Program-made: the position numbers and the translations under genes
The notes under the pieces: model-generated
Seen by the model: only the letters and a program-made list of their open reading frames with translations
Told to the model about the DNA's origin: nothing
Databases searched by the model: none
Shown here: positions 34,125 through 43,452 of the stretch, piece by piece
Layout: each line of letters begins with the position of its first letter
How positions within the stretch are numbered: position 1 is the first letter of the stretch
Assembly (NCBI GenBank): GCA_002450905.1
Contig: DKAT01000022.1
Span: 1 to 64,000, forward strand
Source: Spirochaetia bacterium UBA6919
Lineage (GTDB): Bacteria; Spirochaetota; UBA6919
DNA length: 64,000 nucleotides
Direction: 5' to 3'

Positions 34125-35048
34125 TTATTGATTCATCGGGTGGAAGAGATCATGCACACGTTTTAATTCACTGTTATCCAAATGGGTATAGATTTGGGTG
34201 GTAGCTATATTTGCGTGTCCAAGAAGTTCCTGGATACTCCGAAGATCTGCTCCCCCTTCCAATAAATGAGTCGCAAAGGAATGACGAAATGTATGGGGAG
34301 TGATATTCTTAGTAATCCCGCATAGAATGCTGTATTCCTTTATAATCTTCCAAATCCCTTTTCGACTAATTGGTTTCCCTTGTTTGGCATTTACAAATAC
34401 ATAGGGGTGTATATTCTTTTTCATAAGGAGTGGTCTTGTATGTTCGACATAATCCTTTAGTAAGCTATGAGCATGACTACCAAGTGGAATAAAACGCTCT
34501 TTATCCCCTTTACCAAGGATTAGGAGATATCTTTCATCAAAATAAATTGAATTAATCTTTAATCCTACAACTTCACTAACCCGTAGTCCCGCTGAATACA
34601 TCAACTCCATCATAGTCTTATCCCGTATCCCTTTTTCAGTAGTGGGATCAGGAGTATTTAACAGTTTCTCCATATCCTGAATACTCAGAAAGTCGGGAAA
34701 TAACTGAGCTAATTTAGGAGTCCTGATATTCTCTGTAGGATTTGTTTGTATCTCTTTTTCCATCAAAAGATATTTATAAAAATGGCGAATGGATCCAATA
34801 AATCTGGCTATTGTTTTGTGGCAAATTGTTTCACCAAGGCGTAGTATAAGATAATCTGTTATATTTAGATTAGTAGCCTTAAGGTAATCAATGTTATGTT
34901 CTTTTAAGTAATTAAGAAAGAATTTGAGATCACTTTGATAGGACGAAATAGTGTTTTCAGATAGCCGTCTATCGTATTTCAGAAAATGAATAAAATCTTT
35001 GAGGGGCTTTAATTGTTCATTATTAAGAGATATGTTTTGCTCCGACAT
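34125..35048 (-). CDS. xerD: tyrosine recombinase XerC/XerD family
   Basis: A 307-residue site-specific recombinase, of the kind that resolves chromosome dimers. The N-terminal SAM-like domain (DFIHFLKYDRRLSENTISSYQSDLKFF) binds the core site. The catalytic domain from about residue 125 carries Arg in SAGLRVSEV, Lys in GKGDKERF, HxxR in TPHTFRHSFATHLLEGG, His in LGHANIATTQIYTH, and the nucleophile Tyr of YTH. All catalytic residues are present and the length is standard. The start at 35048 removes a 20-residue extension that would overlap ribBA. A housekeeping Xer is more likely than an element integrase because no att sites or cargo are seen. Confidence 0.9.
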   Translation of the reverse strand: MSEQNISLNNEQLKPLKDFIHFLKYDRRLSENTISSYQSDLKFFLNYLKEHNIDYLKATNLNITDYLILRLGETICHKTIARFIGSIRHFYKYLLMEKEIQTNPTENIRTPKLAQLFPDFLSIQDMEKLLNTPDPTTEKGIRDKTMMELMYSAGLRVSEVVGLKINSIYFDERYLLILGKGDKERFIPLGSHAHSLLKDYVEHTRPLLMKKNIHPYVFVNAKQGKPISRKGIWKIIKEYSILCGITKNITPHTFRHSFATHLLEGGADLRSIQELLGHANIATTQIYTHLDNSELKRVHDLFHPMNQ

Positions 35049-35067
35049 CCGTGTCTCAGATAATATA

Positions 35068-36282
35068 TTAATCCAAAAGATGACCCAACTTATCTTTTTT
35101 AGTTGCAAGATAATTTTCGTTATCCTTGTTTGGTGAAATGATTATCGGTACACGATCCACGACATTTAAGTGATATCCCTTGATGGCAATAATTTTTTTA
35201 GGGTTGTTTGTCAGCAGGCGAATAGTGGTAAGCCCCAGTTCTTTTAATATTTGAGCTCCAAGTCCATAATCTCTTAAATCAGCCTTGAAACCAAGTTGCT
35301 CATTTGCTTCAACCGTGTCCAGACCTTTATCCTGAAGATCATAGGCTTTGATTTTATTGTGTAGACCGATTCCCCGTCCCTCCTGACGCATATACAAACA
35401 AACCCCTTTTCCTTCCTCAGCAATCATTTTTAAGGATGCCTGTAATTGTTCCCCGCAGTCACATCGTCTTGACCCAAATACATCGCCTGTAATACATTCT
35501 GAATGAACACGTACTAATACATTATCCTTGCCATCCACCTCTCCATAAACTAGTGCAATATGGATGAGATTATCGACATCGTTATTATAAGTAATAATTT
35601 TAAACTCACCATATTCAGTAGGGAGACGGGCTTCAGAGACCTGGTGGATCAATTTTTCTTTCTGACGACGATATTCAATAATTTGTGCTACGGAAATTAT
35701 TTTAAGATTATGTAATTTAGAAAATTCCTGTAATTCGGGCATCCTTGCCATCGTGCCGTCATCATTCATTATTTCACAGATCACTGCACCAGGATATAAT
35801 CCAGATAGTTTACATAAGTCAACGGAGCCTTCCGTCTGACCTGTACGGACAAGAACACCCCCATTTCGAGCCCTTAACGGAAATATATGTCCTGGTCTTG
35901 CGAGATCAGATGGTTTGGTATTGGGATCAATCAGTACTTTTACTGTCTTCGCCCGATCAGCTGCAGATATACCCGTGGTAGTCCCTTCAATAGCATCAAC
36001 AGAAACAGTAAATGCCGTTTGGAGTGGTTCAGTATTTCGTGCCACCATCTGATATAGTTCAAGTTCTTCTAAACGATTTGGGGTGAGCGGTACACAAATC
36101 AATCCGCGTCCATATTTTGCCATAAAATTAATTGCTTCCGACGTCACATGTTCTGCCGCAATCACAAGATCACCCTCATTTTCACGATCTTCCTTATCCA
36201 CTAAAATAATCATCTTACCGCTCTTAAAATCCTCGAGTGCGTCCTGAATTGGGTTTAATCCGTAACCAACATCAAATGTCAT
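35068..36282 (-). CDS. ribBA: bifunctional 3,4-dihydroxy-2-butanone-4-phosphate synthase/GTP cyclohydrolase II
   Basis: Supplies both precursors of riboflavin. Residues 1-200 are the RibB domain: [54 protein letters not shown] and the acidic [13 protein letters not shown]. Residues 205-404 are the RibA domain, with zinc ligands in [18 protein letters not shown] and the [17 protein letters not shown] motif. Standard length. It is followed 19 bases later by xerD. No FMN riboswitch is visible in the 283 bases upstream. Confidence 0.96.
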   Translation of the reverse strand: MTFDVGYGLNPIQDALEDFKSGKMIILVDKEDRENEGDLVIAAEHVTSEAINFMAKYGRGLICVPLTPNRLEELELYQMVARNTEPLQTAFTVSVDAIEGTTTGISAADRAKTVKVLIDPNTKPSDLARPGHIFPLRARNGGVLVRTGQTEGSVDLCKLSGLYPGAVICEIMNDDGTMARMPELQEFSKLHNLKIISVAQIIEYRRQKEKLIHQVSEARLPTEYGEFKIITYNNDVDNLIHIALVYGEVDGKDNVLVRVHSECITGDVFGSRRCDCGEQLQASLKMIAEEGKGVCLYMRQEGRGIGLHNKIKAYDLQDKGLDTVEANEQLGFKADLRDYGLGAQILKELGLTTIRLLTNNPKKIIAIKGYHLNVVDRVPIIISPNKDNENYLATKKDKLGHLLD

Positions 36283-36565
36283 ATGAATCCTTGCAAATTA
36301 TTTTTGATATTCTACTTAAACTTTATAAGATAATATAAGTCAGGTCATTCGTCAAAGAAAATATGCAATAGACAACCCCAGTGAAATGGAATCTCATATC
36401 AGAAACAAAAGATTTTTTATAATATATAATGATATTATTTTTTATAGACCAATTAAAAACAATATTTGAAACAAGATGTTAATTTAAGTGTTAAATAAAT
36501 ACTCTTACAAGTAGATAATATATTAGTATCTTATTTCATCAACATCATTGATCTAAAAAGGGCTT

Positions 36566-38494
36566 ATGAATATCAATAAACTGCTAATCTATCTCTTCAT
36601 CATTCTAACACTCCCTGTTATTCATCAGAGCTATATCCACTCCAGAGGATTTGAAGTTGCTGTCGTTCATTTCTCCAATGAATCAGATGAAAAAAATAAT
36701 CCCAATGGAAAATGGAATTGGTTATCCTCCATCCTCTGCTATACCCTTACAGATAACCTTCAATTTATAACGAATCTCCCTATAGCAAAACAAAAAGATA
36801 TAGAAAGAATAAAAATACAGTATGCTGAAGAAGATTTCTTTGATGACGAAGAAAATTATATCCCTTTTGGAAAGAGAATCGGAGCAGACTATATCATATA
36901 CGGCTCATATTCCATCAGATCCAATACCATATCTCTAAAAACAATACTCAAAAATATTCATAATAAAAAAACCCTTATTCAATTCACGATCAAACAATCT
37001 CTAAAAAAAATCAATTCCCTCTTCCATGAACAAACAACAAAATTAGCCACCACTATAGTGAATAATCTCTCGGATAGTAATTATCGCTACGATCAAAAAT
37101 CACTTATATCATACAACAATAATAATCCAAAAAGTATATCCTTCCTCAGAGAATACATGCTAGCCTGGACAGCCTATATACAGGAGTCTAATCAATCCAC
37201 AATAAAATACGCTCAGTTAGCTCTGAATACATCTCCAAACGATCTCAATACCCTTTATCTCCTTGGAAATGCCCATTCAAAACTTGGAGAATATTCCATT
37301 GCTATAATTTATTATAAAAAAGCATTCCGATTATCAAAACAATGGAAACTCAGAGGGATTTTCACCCGCATTACCATAAAAATTGCAAGATTATATCATC
37401 TCTTTGGACAATATAAAAAATCCCTCAAGCTCCTTAACAAAATCGCTCATCTTAACGAGAAAAAAAACGATCACTATATGTTAGGATTAGTTTACAATAA
37501 TATAGGAAATTATTACAAATTAAAGGGGGAGTACGATAAAATCTTTATCTATATAAATAAAGCACTTCAAACCTTTTATGATATAAAAAATGATAGAGAA
37601 TCTGCCCATTCCATTATCCTTCTCGGAATCATGTACTACACCAAAGGTGAATATAAAAAGGCCCAGGGTTATTTTAACAGCGGTTTAACAATTCACCAAA
37701 AAAAGGCTCATCAGGAAAGCATTTTTCATGATTATATCCATATCGCAGAACTTGAAAAAATTAATGGTAATTACGATGAAAGCCTCGAATATTTAAAAAG
37801 AGCATTAAAACTAGCAAAGGTCATAAATCTAAATCTATCCATCACTCTGGTATATAATGGATTTTCAAGTGTATATGATCTTAAAAACAATTATAACTCA
37901 GCTAAAAAATATATCATAAGATCTATAAATATTATAAAACAAAATAATTACCAAAAAGACCTTGCAGGTGCATATACTCTTCTTGGGCTAATCTATTATA
38001 ACAAATCAAAATACAAACTAGCTCTCAAATACTATACCAAAGCCTTGGATATCAACACAAATCTGAATATCAAATCATCTATCGCTAAGGACTACACCAA
38101 TCTGGCTCTTGTTTATACATCACAAAAAAAATACAACAAAGCTATGACCCATTATCTCAAAGCATATGCAATCCGAAAAGAAATCGATGACAAAGTGGGA
38201 ATGGCTATCACAAAAAACAGTTTCGCCCTTATTTATATCAACAGGGACAAAGATTACGACCGTGCTATAAAAACATATAAAAATACATTAAAGGACTTTA
38301 AATCCAATGATTACAAAGAAGGAATTGCCTTATCTTACTGGATGATTGGTTTAATATATGAAAAAAAAGAAAATAATGAAGAAGCTATTAAATGGTATGA
38401 AAAATCACGGGATATGTATCTTGAAATGGAAAATCCCAACCACAAAAATTTACAAGCCCTAATCGATAATCTAAAACAAAATGAAAAAAAATAA
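36566..38494 (+). CDS. exported protein with FlgO/CsgG-like N-terminus and TPR repeats
   Basis: A 642-residue protein with a signal peptide (KLLIYLFIILTLPVIHQSYI, residues 5-24) and an AAAAGGG ribosome site. Residues 30-170 (FEVAVVHFSN, LSSILCYTLTDNLQF, IGADYIIYGSYSI) resemble the periplasmic FlgO/CsgG/TolB-N type domain often found at the head of envelope TPR proteins. Residues 200-640 carry about ten TPRs (LLGNAHSKLGEYSIAIIYYKKAF, YNKAMTHYLKAYAIRKEI). Likely an envelope scaffold. It is 62 bases upstream of mltG. Confidence 0.78.
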   Translation: MNINKLLIYLFIILTLPVIHQSYIHSRGFEVAVVHFSNESDEKNNPNGKWNWLSSILCYTLTDNLQFITNLPIAKQKDIERIKIQYAEEDFFDDEENYIPFGKRIGADYIIYGSYSIRSNTISLKTILKNIHNKKTLIQFTIKQSLKKINSLFHEQTTKLATTIVNNLSDSNYRYDQKSLISYNNNNPKSISFLREYMLAWTAYIQESNQSTIKYAQLALNTSPNDLNTLYLLGNAHSKLGEYSIAIIYYKKAFRLSKQWKLRGIFTRITIKIARLYHLFGQYKKSLKLLNKIAHLNEKKNDHYMLGLVYNNIGNYYKLKGEYDKIFIYINKALQTFYDIKNDRESAHSIILLGIMYYTKGEYKKAQGYFNSGLTIHQKKAHQESIFHDYIHIAELEKINGNYDESLEYLKRALKLAKVINLNLSITLVYNGFSSVYDLKNNYNSAKKYIIRSINIIKQNNYQKDLAGAYTLLGLIYYNKSKYKLALKYYTKALDINTNLNIKSSIAKDYTNLALVYTSQKKYNKAMTHYLKAYAIRKEIDDKVGMAITKNSFALIYINRDKDYDRAIKTYKNTLKDFKSNDYKEGIALSYWMIGLIYEKKENNEEAIKWYEKSRDMYLEMENPNHKNLQALIDNLKQNEKK

Positions 38495-38556
38495 CTGGAC
38501 TAATCGATTATCCGGACTATCAATATCTTAAACTATTACCGTAGAAGGAAAGTTTC

Positions 38557-39627
38557 ATGAGACTTATTAAATATCTTATTTTATTAATATTACTAGTGAT
38601 TATTTTCACAGGTTCCGCATTTTTTTATATCAACTCCCCTGAAGGAGATGGAAAAAAAATTAAATTCCTCATTAAAAAAGGTGAAACCCCAAGTCAAATT
38701 GCCAGTCGATTATATGAAAATAATCTTACAAAACACCACATATTTTTCCTCTACCTCACAAAATATTATCTCTCAAGGGGAAAAACTATCCACAAAGGCT
38801 TATATCATCTCTCTACAAATCTCTCATCCCTCAATATTTTAGAAATGTTCACCACAAAAGGAGTTGCCCAGGAACCTCAAATCCATATTACAATCAAAGA
38901 AGGGCATAATATCTTTGATATCGCCAAAACCCTCGTAAGAAAAGAAATTATTCAAAATGAAGACGAATTTATAAGTCTTGTAAAAAGTCCTGAAATCTTA
39001 AAAAAATATAATATTGAAGGAGATTCCCTCGAAGGATATCTCTATCCAGAGACGTATTCTATTCTAAAAACAGAAAATAAAACTGAATCCTTAAAATCTA
39101 TCATTCACCGAATGGTTACGCTATTTAACAAAAAATTCCCTAAGGAAGATTTCGATCGCTTAAAAGATAAATTTAATCTCACAAAACACCAGGTCATTAC
39201 CCTCGCATCCCTTATTGAAAAAGAAACAGGAGATTCTAAAGAAAAAAACATTGTCTCCTCTGTCTATCACAATCGATTGAAACGAAATATGAAGATGGAG
39301 TGTGACCCTACAGTAATCTATGCTCTCCTCCTAGAGGATAAATATAAAGGAAATTTATCCAGAAGACGAGGTGATCTAGATATCGATTCCCCCTATAATA
39401 CTTATAGATACAAAGGCCTTCCCCCCTCTCCTATAGCTAATCCCAGCCGTGAAGCGATTATATCTGCCTTAAACCCTGATGACACGAATTATATTTATTT
39501 TGTAGCTCAAAATGACAAAACACATCTGTTTGCAACTACTTATAAAGAGCATTTACAAAACATTAAAATTTACCGAAAGTGGTGGATTGAAAATCAAAGG
39601 AAAAAAAATAAAGCTGATTCAGAGTAA
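38557..39627 (+). CDS. mltG: endolytic murein transglycosylase
   Basis: Membrane-bound lytic transglycosylase that cuts nascent glycan strands and so ends their growth. Residues 5-25 are a membrane anchor (YLILLILLVIIFTGSAFFYI). The LysM-like domain is about residues 35-105. The YceG catalytic domain from about 110 has EGHNIFDIAKTL, LEGYLYPETYSI, the catalytic Glu in ASLIEKETGD near 222, VYHNRLKRNMKMECDPTVIYAL, YNTYRYKGLPPSPIANPS and YFVAQND. Full length (356 residues). Confidence 0.94.
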   Translation: MRLIKYLILLILLVIIFTGSAFFYINSPEGDGKKIKFLIKKGETPSQIASRLYENNLTKHHIFFLYLTKYYLSRGKTIHKGLYHLSTNLSSLNILEMFTTKGVAQEPQIHITIKEGHNIFDIAKTLVRKEIIQNEDEFISLVKSPEILKKYNIEGDSLEGYLYPETYSILKTENKTESLKSIIHRMVTLFNKKFPKEDFDRLKDKFNLTKHQVITLASLIEKETGDSKEKNIVSSVYHNRLKRNMKMECDPTVIYALLLEDKYKGNLSRRRGDLDIDSPYNTYRYKGLPPSPIANPSREAIISALNPDDTNYIYFVAQNDKTHLFATTYKEHLQNIKIYRKWWIENQRKKNKADSE

Positions 39628-39667
39628 TTTTTTAAAAGAACATCGACTGGTTAAGATACTAAACAAC

Positions 39668-39694
39668 ATCGGAATCAAAATTTTTAGTTCCGAT
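39668..39694. repeat. 27-nt palindromic repeat, copy 2
   Basis: Arms ATCGGAA and TTCCGAT, 27 bases, followed by a second hairpin ATTGTC/GACAAT. Lies between the 3' ends of mltG and the convergent gene at 39768-40124, like copy 1. Confidence 0.7.
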
Positions 39695-39767
39695 TGTCAT
39701 TGGCTTCCGACAATAAGCTATACTCAGTTAAACTAATCCCTGGGAATATTTTCTGCAATAAAGATTA

Positions 39768-40124
39768 TCATTTTGTGTAGGATTGCCGAAGTATTTTTAA
39801 GAGAATTTGGGTATCTGCAATAAAGTAAGGTCCCACCTCGAATGTTAAATCATCGGGATTGATGACGTCATAATCTTTCATGATATGTTTTTTTTCGTGG
39901 AATAAAAATAATAGAAGACCCGTAATAAAATCTAATTGTTCTTTTGTGAAAGAAATCTGTTTCTCATCTTTTAAGATTTCTTCAATAATTTTACCAGCAT
40001 TATTAAAATAGTGCTCAGGCTGGTCTTCTTCCACTGCAAAGCGAAACAACTTACGAAGGTCATTTGCCTTATCAATATTATTTACTCGGAAATATACACT
40101 TCCATCATCCTGTTCTTCTGTCAA
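39768..40124 (-). CDS. small cytosolic protein of unknown function
   Basis: A 118-residue protein starting at TTG 40124, supported by a GGAG site. It is acidic and helical (DKANDLRKLFRFAVEEDQPEHYFNNAGKIIEEILKDEKQISFTKEQLDFITGLLLFLFHEKKHIM), ending in a beta-like stretch (LTFEVGPYFIADTQILLKILRQ). No signal peptide. I do not recognise a family. Its base composition matches its neighbours. Confidence 0.6.
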   Translation of the reverse strand: MTEEQDDGSVYFRVNNIDKANDLRKLFRFAVEEDQPEHYFNNAGKIIEEILKDEKQISFTKEQLDFITGLLLFLFHEKKHIMKDYDVINPDDLTFEVGPYFIADTQILLKILRQSYTK

Positions 40125-40272
40125 AATCTGCTCCGAATTATAAATAACAATCTATTATAAGATATCAATGCAGATCTATCATCTACCAGATTTCTATTTT
40201 TATATGATTGTGAGTTAAATATAATGAATAGATCATAAATTATCTATAAAAATTTCGATAGAAATTATTCAA

Positions 40273-40917
40273 CTACTCTAATACCTGATGTGCTTCACTT
40301 GGTAATAGATAAGTACCTTTTTTTTTAAGGATCTTATTTAATTTTTTAAACTTTCTTAAATACCACATTGCTTTGAAAAACTTTTCCTGTTCTTTATATA
40401 ACATTGAAATATTAAAATAATAATAAGCTAAGCGATCCATAGCATTTAATTGTTTTATTTCAGAAATAGCTTTTTGATAGAAATAATAAGCCTTCTCAAA
40501 ATCTTTATTTATTCTATGTGCTAATGCAATATTATTGTAACATCTGGATATCTCAAGGGGTTTTTTCATATTTTTCACGATATCCAAGGACATATAATAA
40601 TATCGGAGTGATTCAGAGATTTCATTTTTTTGAGACTGGAGATATCCTATGGCATTATATGCACGGGCAATATCCATCTGGTGCTCTGCTTCCAAACAAT
40701 AATACAGATACCGATTAAAATAACCCTCAGCCTCATCATATCGTTGTAAGATAGCAAACATATTTCCCAGTCTTAAATAAGGGGGACGGAATCTGGGATC
40801 TCTTTTTAATGCCAGTCTGCAGAGATAAATCGCTTCGGGGTACTGTCTAGCTATATATAACTTGTAACTTGAATTATAATATTCTTCTGCGGTGTTTTTT
40901 TTAATCAGGATGTCCAT
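40273..40917 (-). CDS. TPR-repeat protein
   Basis: A 214-residue protein with about five tetratricopeptide repeats (YNSSYKLYIARQYPEAIYLCRLAL, GNMFAILQRYDEAEGYFNRYL, YNAIGYLQSQKNEISESLRYYYMSL, YNNIALAHRINKDFEKAYYFYQKAI). There is no signal peptide, so it should be cytosolic, unlike the other TPR proteins here. A protein-protein adaptor of unknown partner. The start codon at 40917 is an ATG with weak upstream AAG. Confidence 0.78.
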   Translation of the reverse strand: MDILIKKNTAEEYYNSSYKLYIARQYPEAIYLCRLALKRDPRFRPPYLRLGNMFAILQRYDEAEGYFNRYLYYCLEAEHQMDIARAYNAIGYLQSQKNEISESLRYYYMSLDIVKNMKKPLEISRCYNNIALAHRINKDFEKAYYFYQKAISEIKQLNAMDRLAYYYFNISMLYKEQEKFFKAMWYLRKFKKLNKILKKKGTYLLPSEAHQVLE

Positions 40918-41377
40918 TGAATCAATATTCTTTGTTTAAATAATAACTATTTTTTTTCTAAATAAATTAACACGATTAATCAGATCGTCAAACTTAGGAT
41001 AAATAATTATATTGTTACTGACATAAAAATATCGTCATTTTAATATAGTTTTTTTTAATTATTGAATAATAAGAAACAATTTATATTATTAATGCTTAGA
41101 TACTTATTATTTTAATAATTTTTTTTAAAAAAAATATTTAAGTATATTTTGAAGTGTTTAAATTCTCTCGAATGTGAGGTAAAGTACTTCTCAACACTAT
41201 AATTTTTTGTTATATACTAAGAAGCTTTACTAATTTGTATGGAAATTTACTGTAAATTCTCAAAACAGAACATCCATTATCAAACATGGTTCACGGATTT
41301 ACCATGACATCATAAGTAATGGATTTTATTGTTTATGAATTCAGGTATAGTAAAATGAACTATTTGTTGGGTTATTT
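40918..41377. other. gene-free divergent region
   Basis: About 460 bases between the TPR gene (minus) and the retropepsin lipoprotein operon (plus). Long runs of A and T (for example 41045-41150) would give bent DNA. I see no RNA gene or clear repeat. Confidence 0.45.
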
Positions 41378-41923
41378 ATGTTAAGTCAAAAAAACTATTA
41401 TGGATACAAAGAAAAATATTTGAAAGATTACTGGATTATAATCCCATTTATTGTTATCATCCTGTTATCATCTTGCAACTCATCTAATCGTAATCAGGAT
41501 GTTGTTGGATGGGTGGAGCGTGTCAGGGTATATCCATCAAAATTATCTTTCAAAGCTAAACTGGATACAGGAGCTAAACACTCATCCCTTCATGCAACCA
41601 ATATAAAACCATTTATTAAGAATGGAAAGCAGTGGGTTCGATTTACTTTGGATAATGGAAAGAAGACAGTAACCCTTGAAGAACCAATTTTCCGTGTTGC
41701 TCAAATTAAAAGTCGTTCTGAGGAAAAGAAAGTTTCCGATCGATATGTTATAAAATTAAAAATATGTCTGGGAAACATCAGTAAAACTGCAGAGGTCAAT
41801 CTCACAGATCGAAGTCAGTTTATTTATCCCATGTTACTGGGTAGAAGCTTTTTAGAAGGATATTTTCTTATAGATTCCACCAAAACATTATCTATAAAAC
41901 CAAATTGTAAACAAAAGAAGTAG
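41378..41923 (+). CDS. retropepsin-like aspartic peptidase lipoprotein (PF05618 type)
   Basis: A 181-residue predicted lipoprotein: hydrophobic segment WIIIPFIVIILLSSC ending in a lipobox near residue 33. The mature domain matches the single-domain retropepsin-like family once called ATP-dependent zinc protease: VVGWVERVRVYPSKLSFKAKLDTGAKHSSLHA carries the DTGA catalytic Asp, followed by WVRFTLDNGKKTVTLEEPI, DRYVIKLKICLG and PMLLGRSFLEGYFLID. It heads a three-gene operon with 5- and minus-4-base junctions. The family is known to travel with the next two genes; the substrate is not known. Confidence 0.85.
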   Translation: MLSQKNYYGYKEKYLKDYWIIIPFIVIILLSSCNSSNRNQDVVGWVERVRVYPSKLSFKAKLDTGAKHSSLHATNIKPFIKNGKQWVRFTLDNGKKTVTLEEPIFRVAQIKSRSEEKKVSDRYVIKLKICLGNISKTAEVNLTDRSQFIYPMLLGRSFLEGYFLIDSTKTLSIKPNCKQKK

Positions 41924-41928
41924 TTATT

Positions 41929-43452
41929 ATGAAAGACAAACACCTCAAAGTTTTATCCTTAATTCTATTCATAATTGGAATAGGATTATTTTTATATAAA
42001 GTAATTTCATTAAATTTCCCTTTAAACCCGAGTGAAAGTATCTCTGTCTGGACTGTGGAAGCAAAGTTTACTTTCAAAGCCCAGGATAAACCGGTTATCG
42101 CATCCTTATACCTACCCAGAAAGAATCAACCCTATATTATCACATCAGAACATTTCATATCACGTGGTTACGGGGTAAACACAGACATAAAAGATGGTGC
42201 ACGAATAACCAGGTGGTCTAAAAGGAATGTAGACGGACTCCAAACCCTCTATTATAGAGCCGTTGTAAGAAGGTCAACCAAGAAGAGAAAGTGGAAAGCT
42301 TTAGCTGAACCAAAAATAATACCGCATGGCTATGATGAAACCAATTTAAGTGCTGCAAAATCCATTTTAAGCGGAATCAAGAATCGATCTGCGAATACAG
42401 AAACTATGGTTTCAGAACTTCTTAAAATACTCAATAACAAAACAGATAATAACGTCTCATTACTTCTCAAAGATAGAAAATCGATTACAACACTAGCTAA
42501 ATTGACTGTAGCAGTAAAGATTTTATCCCTTGAAAAAATACCAGCCCGAATAGTCCATGGAATAAATATAGAGAAGTCCACTAAACACGCAAGGATCATT
42601 CATTGGTTAGAGGTATTTGAAAAAGGATTCTGGATACCATTTAATCCCATTACAGCGACTAGAAAAATACCCCGGAATTATTTCCACTGGTGGATAGGTT
42701 CCGATAAAATATATGATCTTGAGGGTGGTAGTAGTCCTCGTATTCGTATAGCTGTAATAAAAACTGTAGAAAATGCTGTCAGCGATGTTATAAAAAAAGG
42801 TAAGACAATTTTTCCTGTTATACACTACTTTTCATTGTTTAATCTCCCTGTTCAAACCCAGTCTATATATAAAATTCTTCTTGTGATTCCTGTAGGAATT
42901 GTCTTATTAGTCTTTTTAAGAAACGTAGTAGGTATAAAAAGCTTTGGAACATTTACTCCTGTGTTAATAGCTTTGGCATTCAGAGAAACACAGCTTCTTT
43001 GGGGACTTATCCTATTTTCTTTTGTAGTCAGCCTTGGACTTGGTATCCGGTTCTATTTAGATCATCTAAAGCTACTTCTGGTGCCAAGATTAGCTACAGT
43101 ACTTACTCTGGTTGTTTTAACCCTTGTATTTGTTAGTATTATCTCTGATAAACTGGGAATGGAGAGAGGATTATCCATAGCACTCTTTCCTATGGTAATT
43201 TTAACAATGACGATTGAAAGAATGTCTATTGTATGGGAAGAAATGGGAGCTGTAGAAGCCTATAAGCAAGGATTAGGAAGCCTTTTGATTGCCTCTTTAG
43301 CATATTTATTCATGTTTAACAAGTATACAGAGCATCTAACCTATATGTTTCCCGAACTACTCTTAATTTTAGTAATGTTTACCCTCTGGATGGGTCGGTA
43401 TTCTGGATATCGGCTAATAGAATTATATCGCTTTAAAGAGTTTGCAAAATGA
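41929..43452 (+). CDS. inactive-transglutaminase domain fused to a 7TM membrane protein
   Basis: A 507-residue membrane protein. Residues 8-28 are a first membrane helix. Residues 35-280 form a periplasmic domain with a transglutaminase-like core (LAKLTVAVKILSLEKIPARIVHGI, HWLEVFEKGFWIPFNP) in which the catalytic Cys position is not Cys, matching PF14400. Residues 300-495 hold seven membrane helices (PF14402: FLRNVVGIKSFGTFTPVLIALAFRETQ). Its last 4 bases overlap the start of the ATP-grasp gene. Probably the membrane platform of the system. Confidence 0.85.
   Translation: MKDKHLKVLSLILFIIGIGLFLYKVISLNFPLNPSESISVWTVEAKFTFKAQDKPVIASLYLPRKNQPYIITSEHFISRGYGVNTDIKDGARITRWSKRNVDGLQTLYYRAVVRRSTKKRKWKALAEPKIIPHGYDETNLSAAKSILSGIKNRSANTETMVSELLKILNNKTDNNVSLLLKDRKSITTLAKLTVAVKILSLEKIPARIVHGINIEKSTKHARIIHWLEVFEKGFWIPFNPITATRKIPRNYFHWWIGSDKIYDLEGGSSPRIRIAVIKTVENAVSDVIKKGKTIFPVIHYFSLFNLPVQTQSIYKILLVIPVGIVLLVFLRNVVGIKSFGTFTPVLIALAFRETQLLWGLILFSFVVSLGLGIRFYLDHLKLLLVPRLATVLTLVVLTLVFVSIISDKLGMERGLSIALFPMVILTMTIERMSIVWEEMGAVEAYKQGLGSLLIASLAYLFMFNKYTEHLTYMFPELLLILVMFTLWMGRYSGYRLIELYRFKEFAK

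Noticed and set aside
34125..35048. The Xer-like recombinase as a phage or element integrase
   Set aside because: No att-like direct repeats, excisionase or cargo genes were seen; it sits beside ribBA and has housekeeping XerD length.
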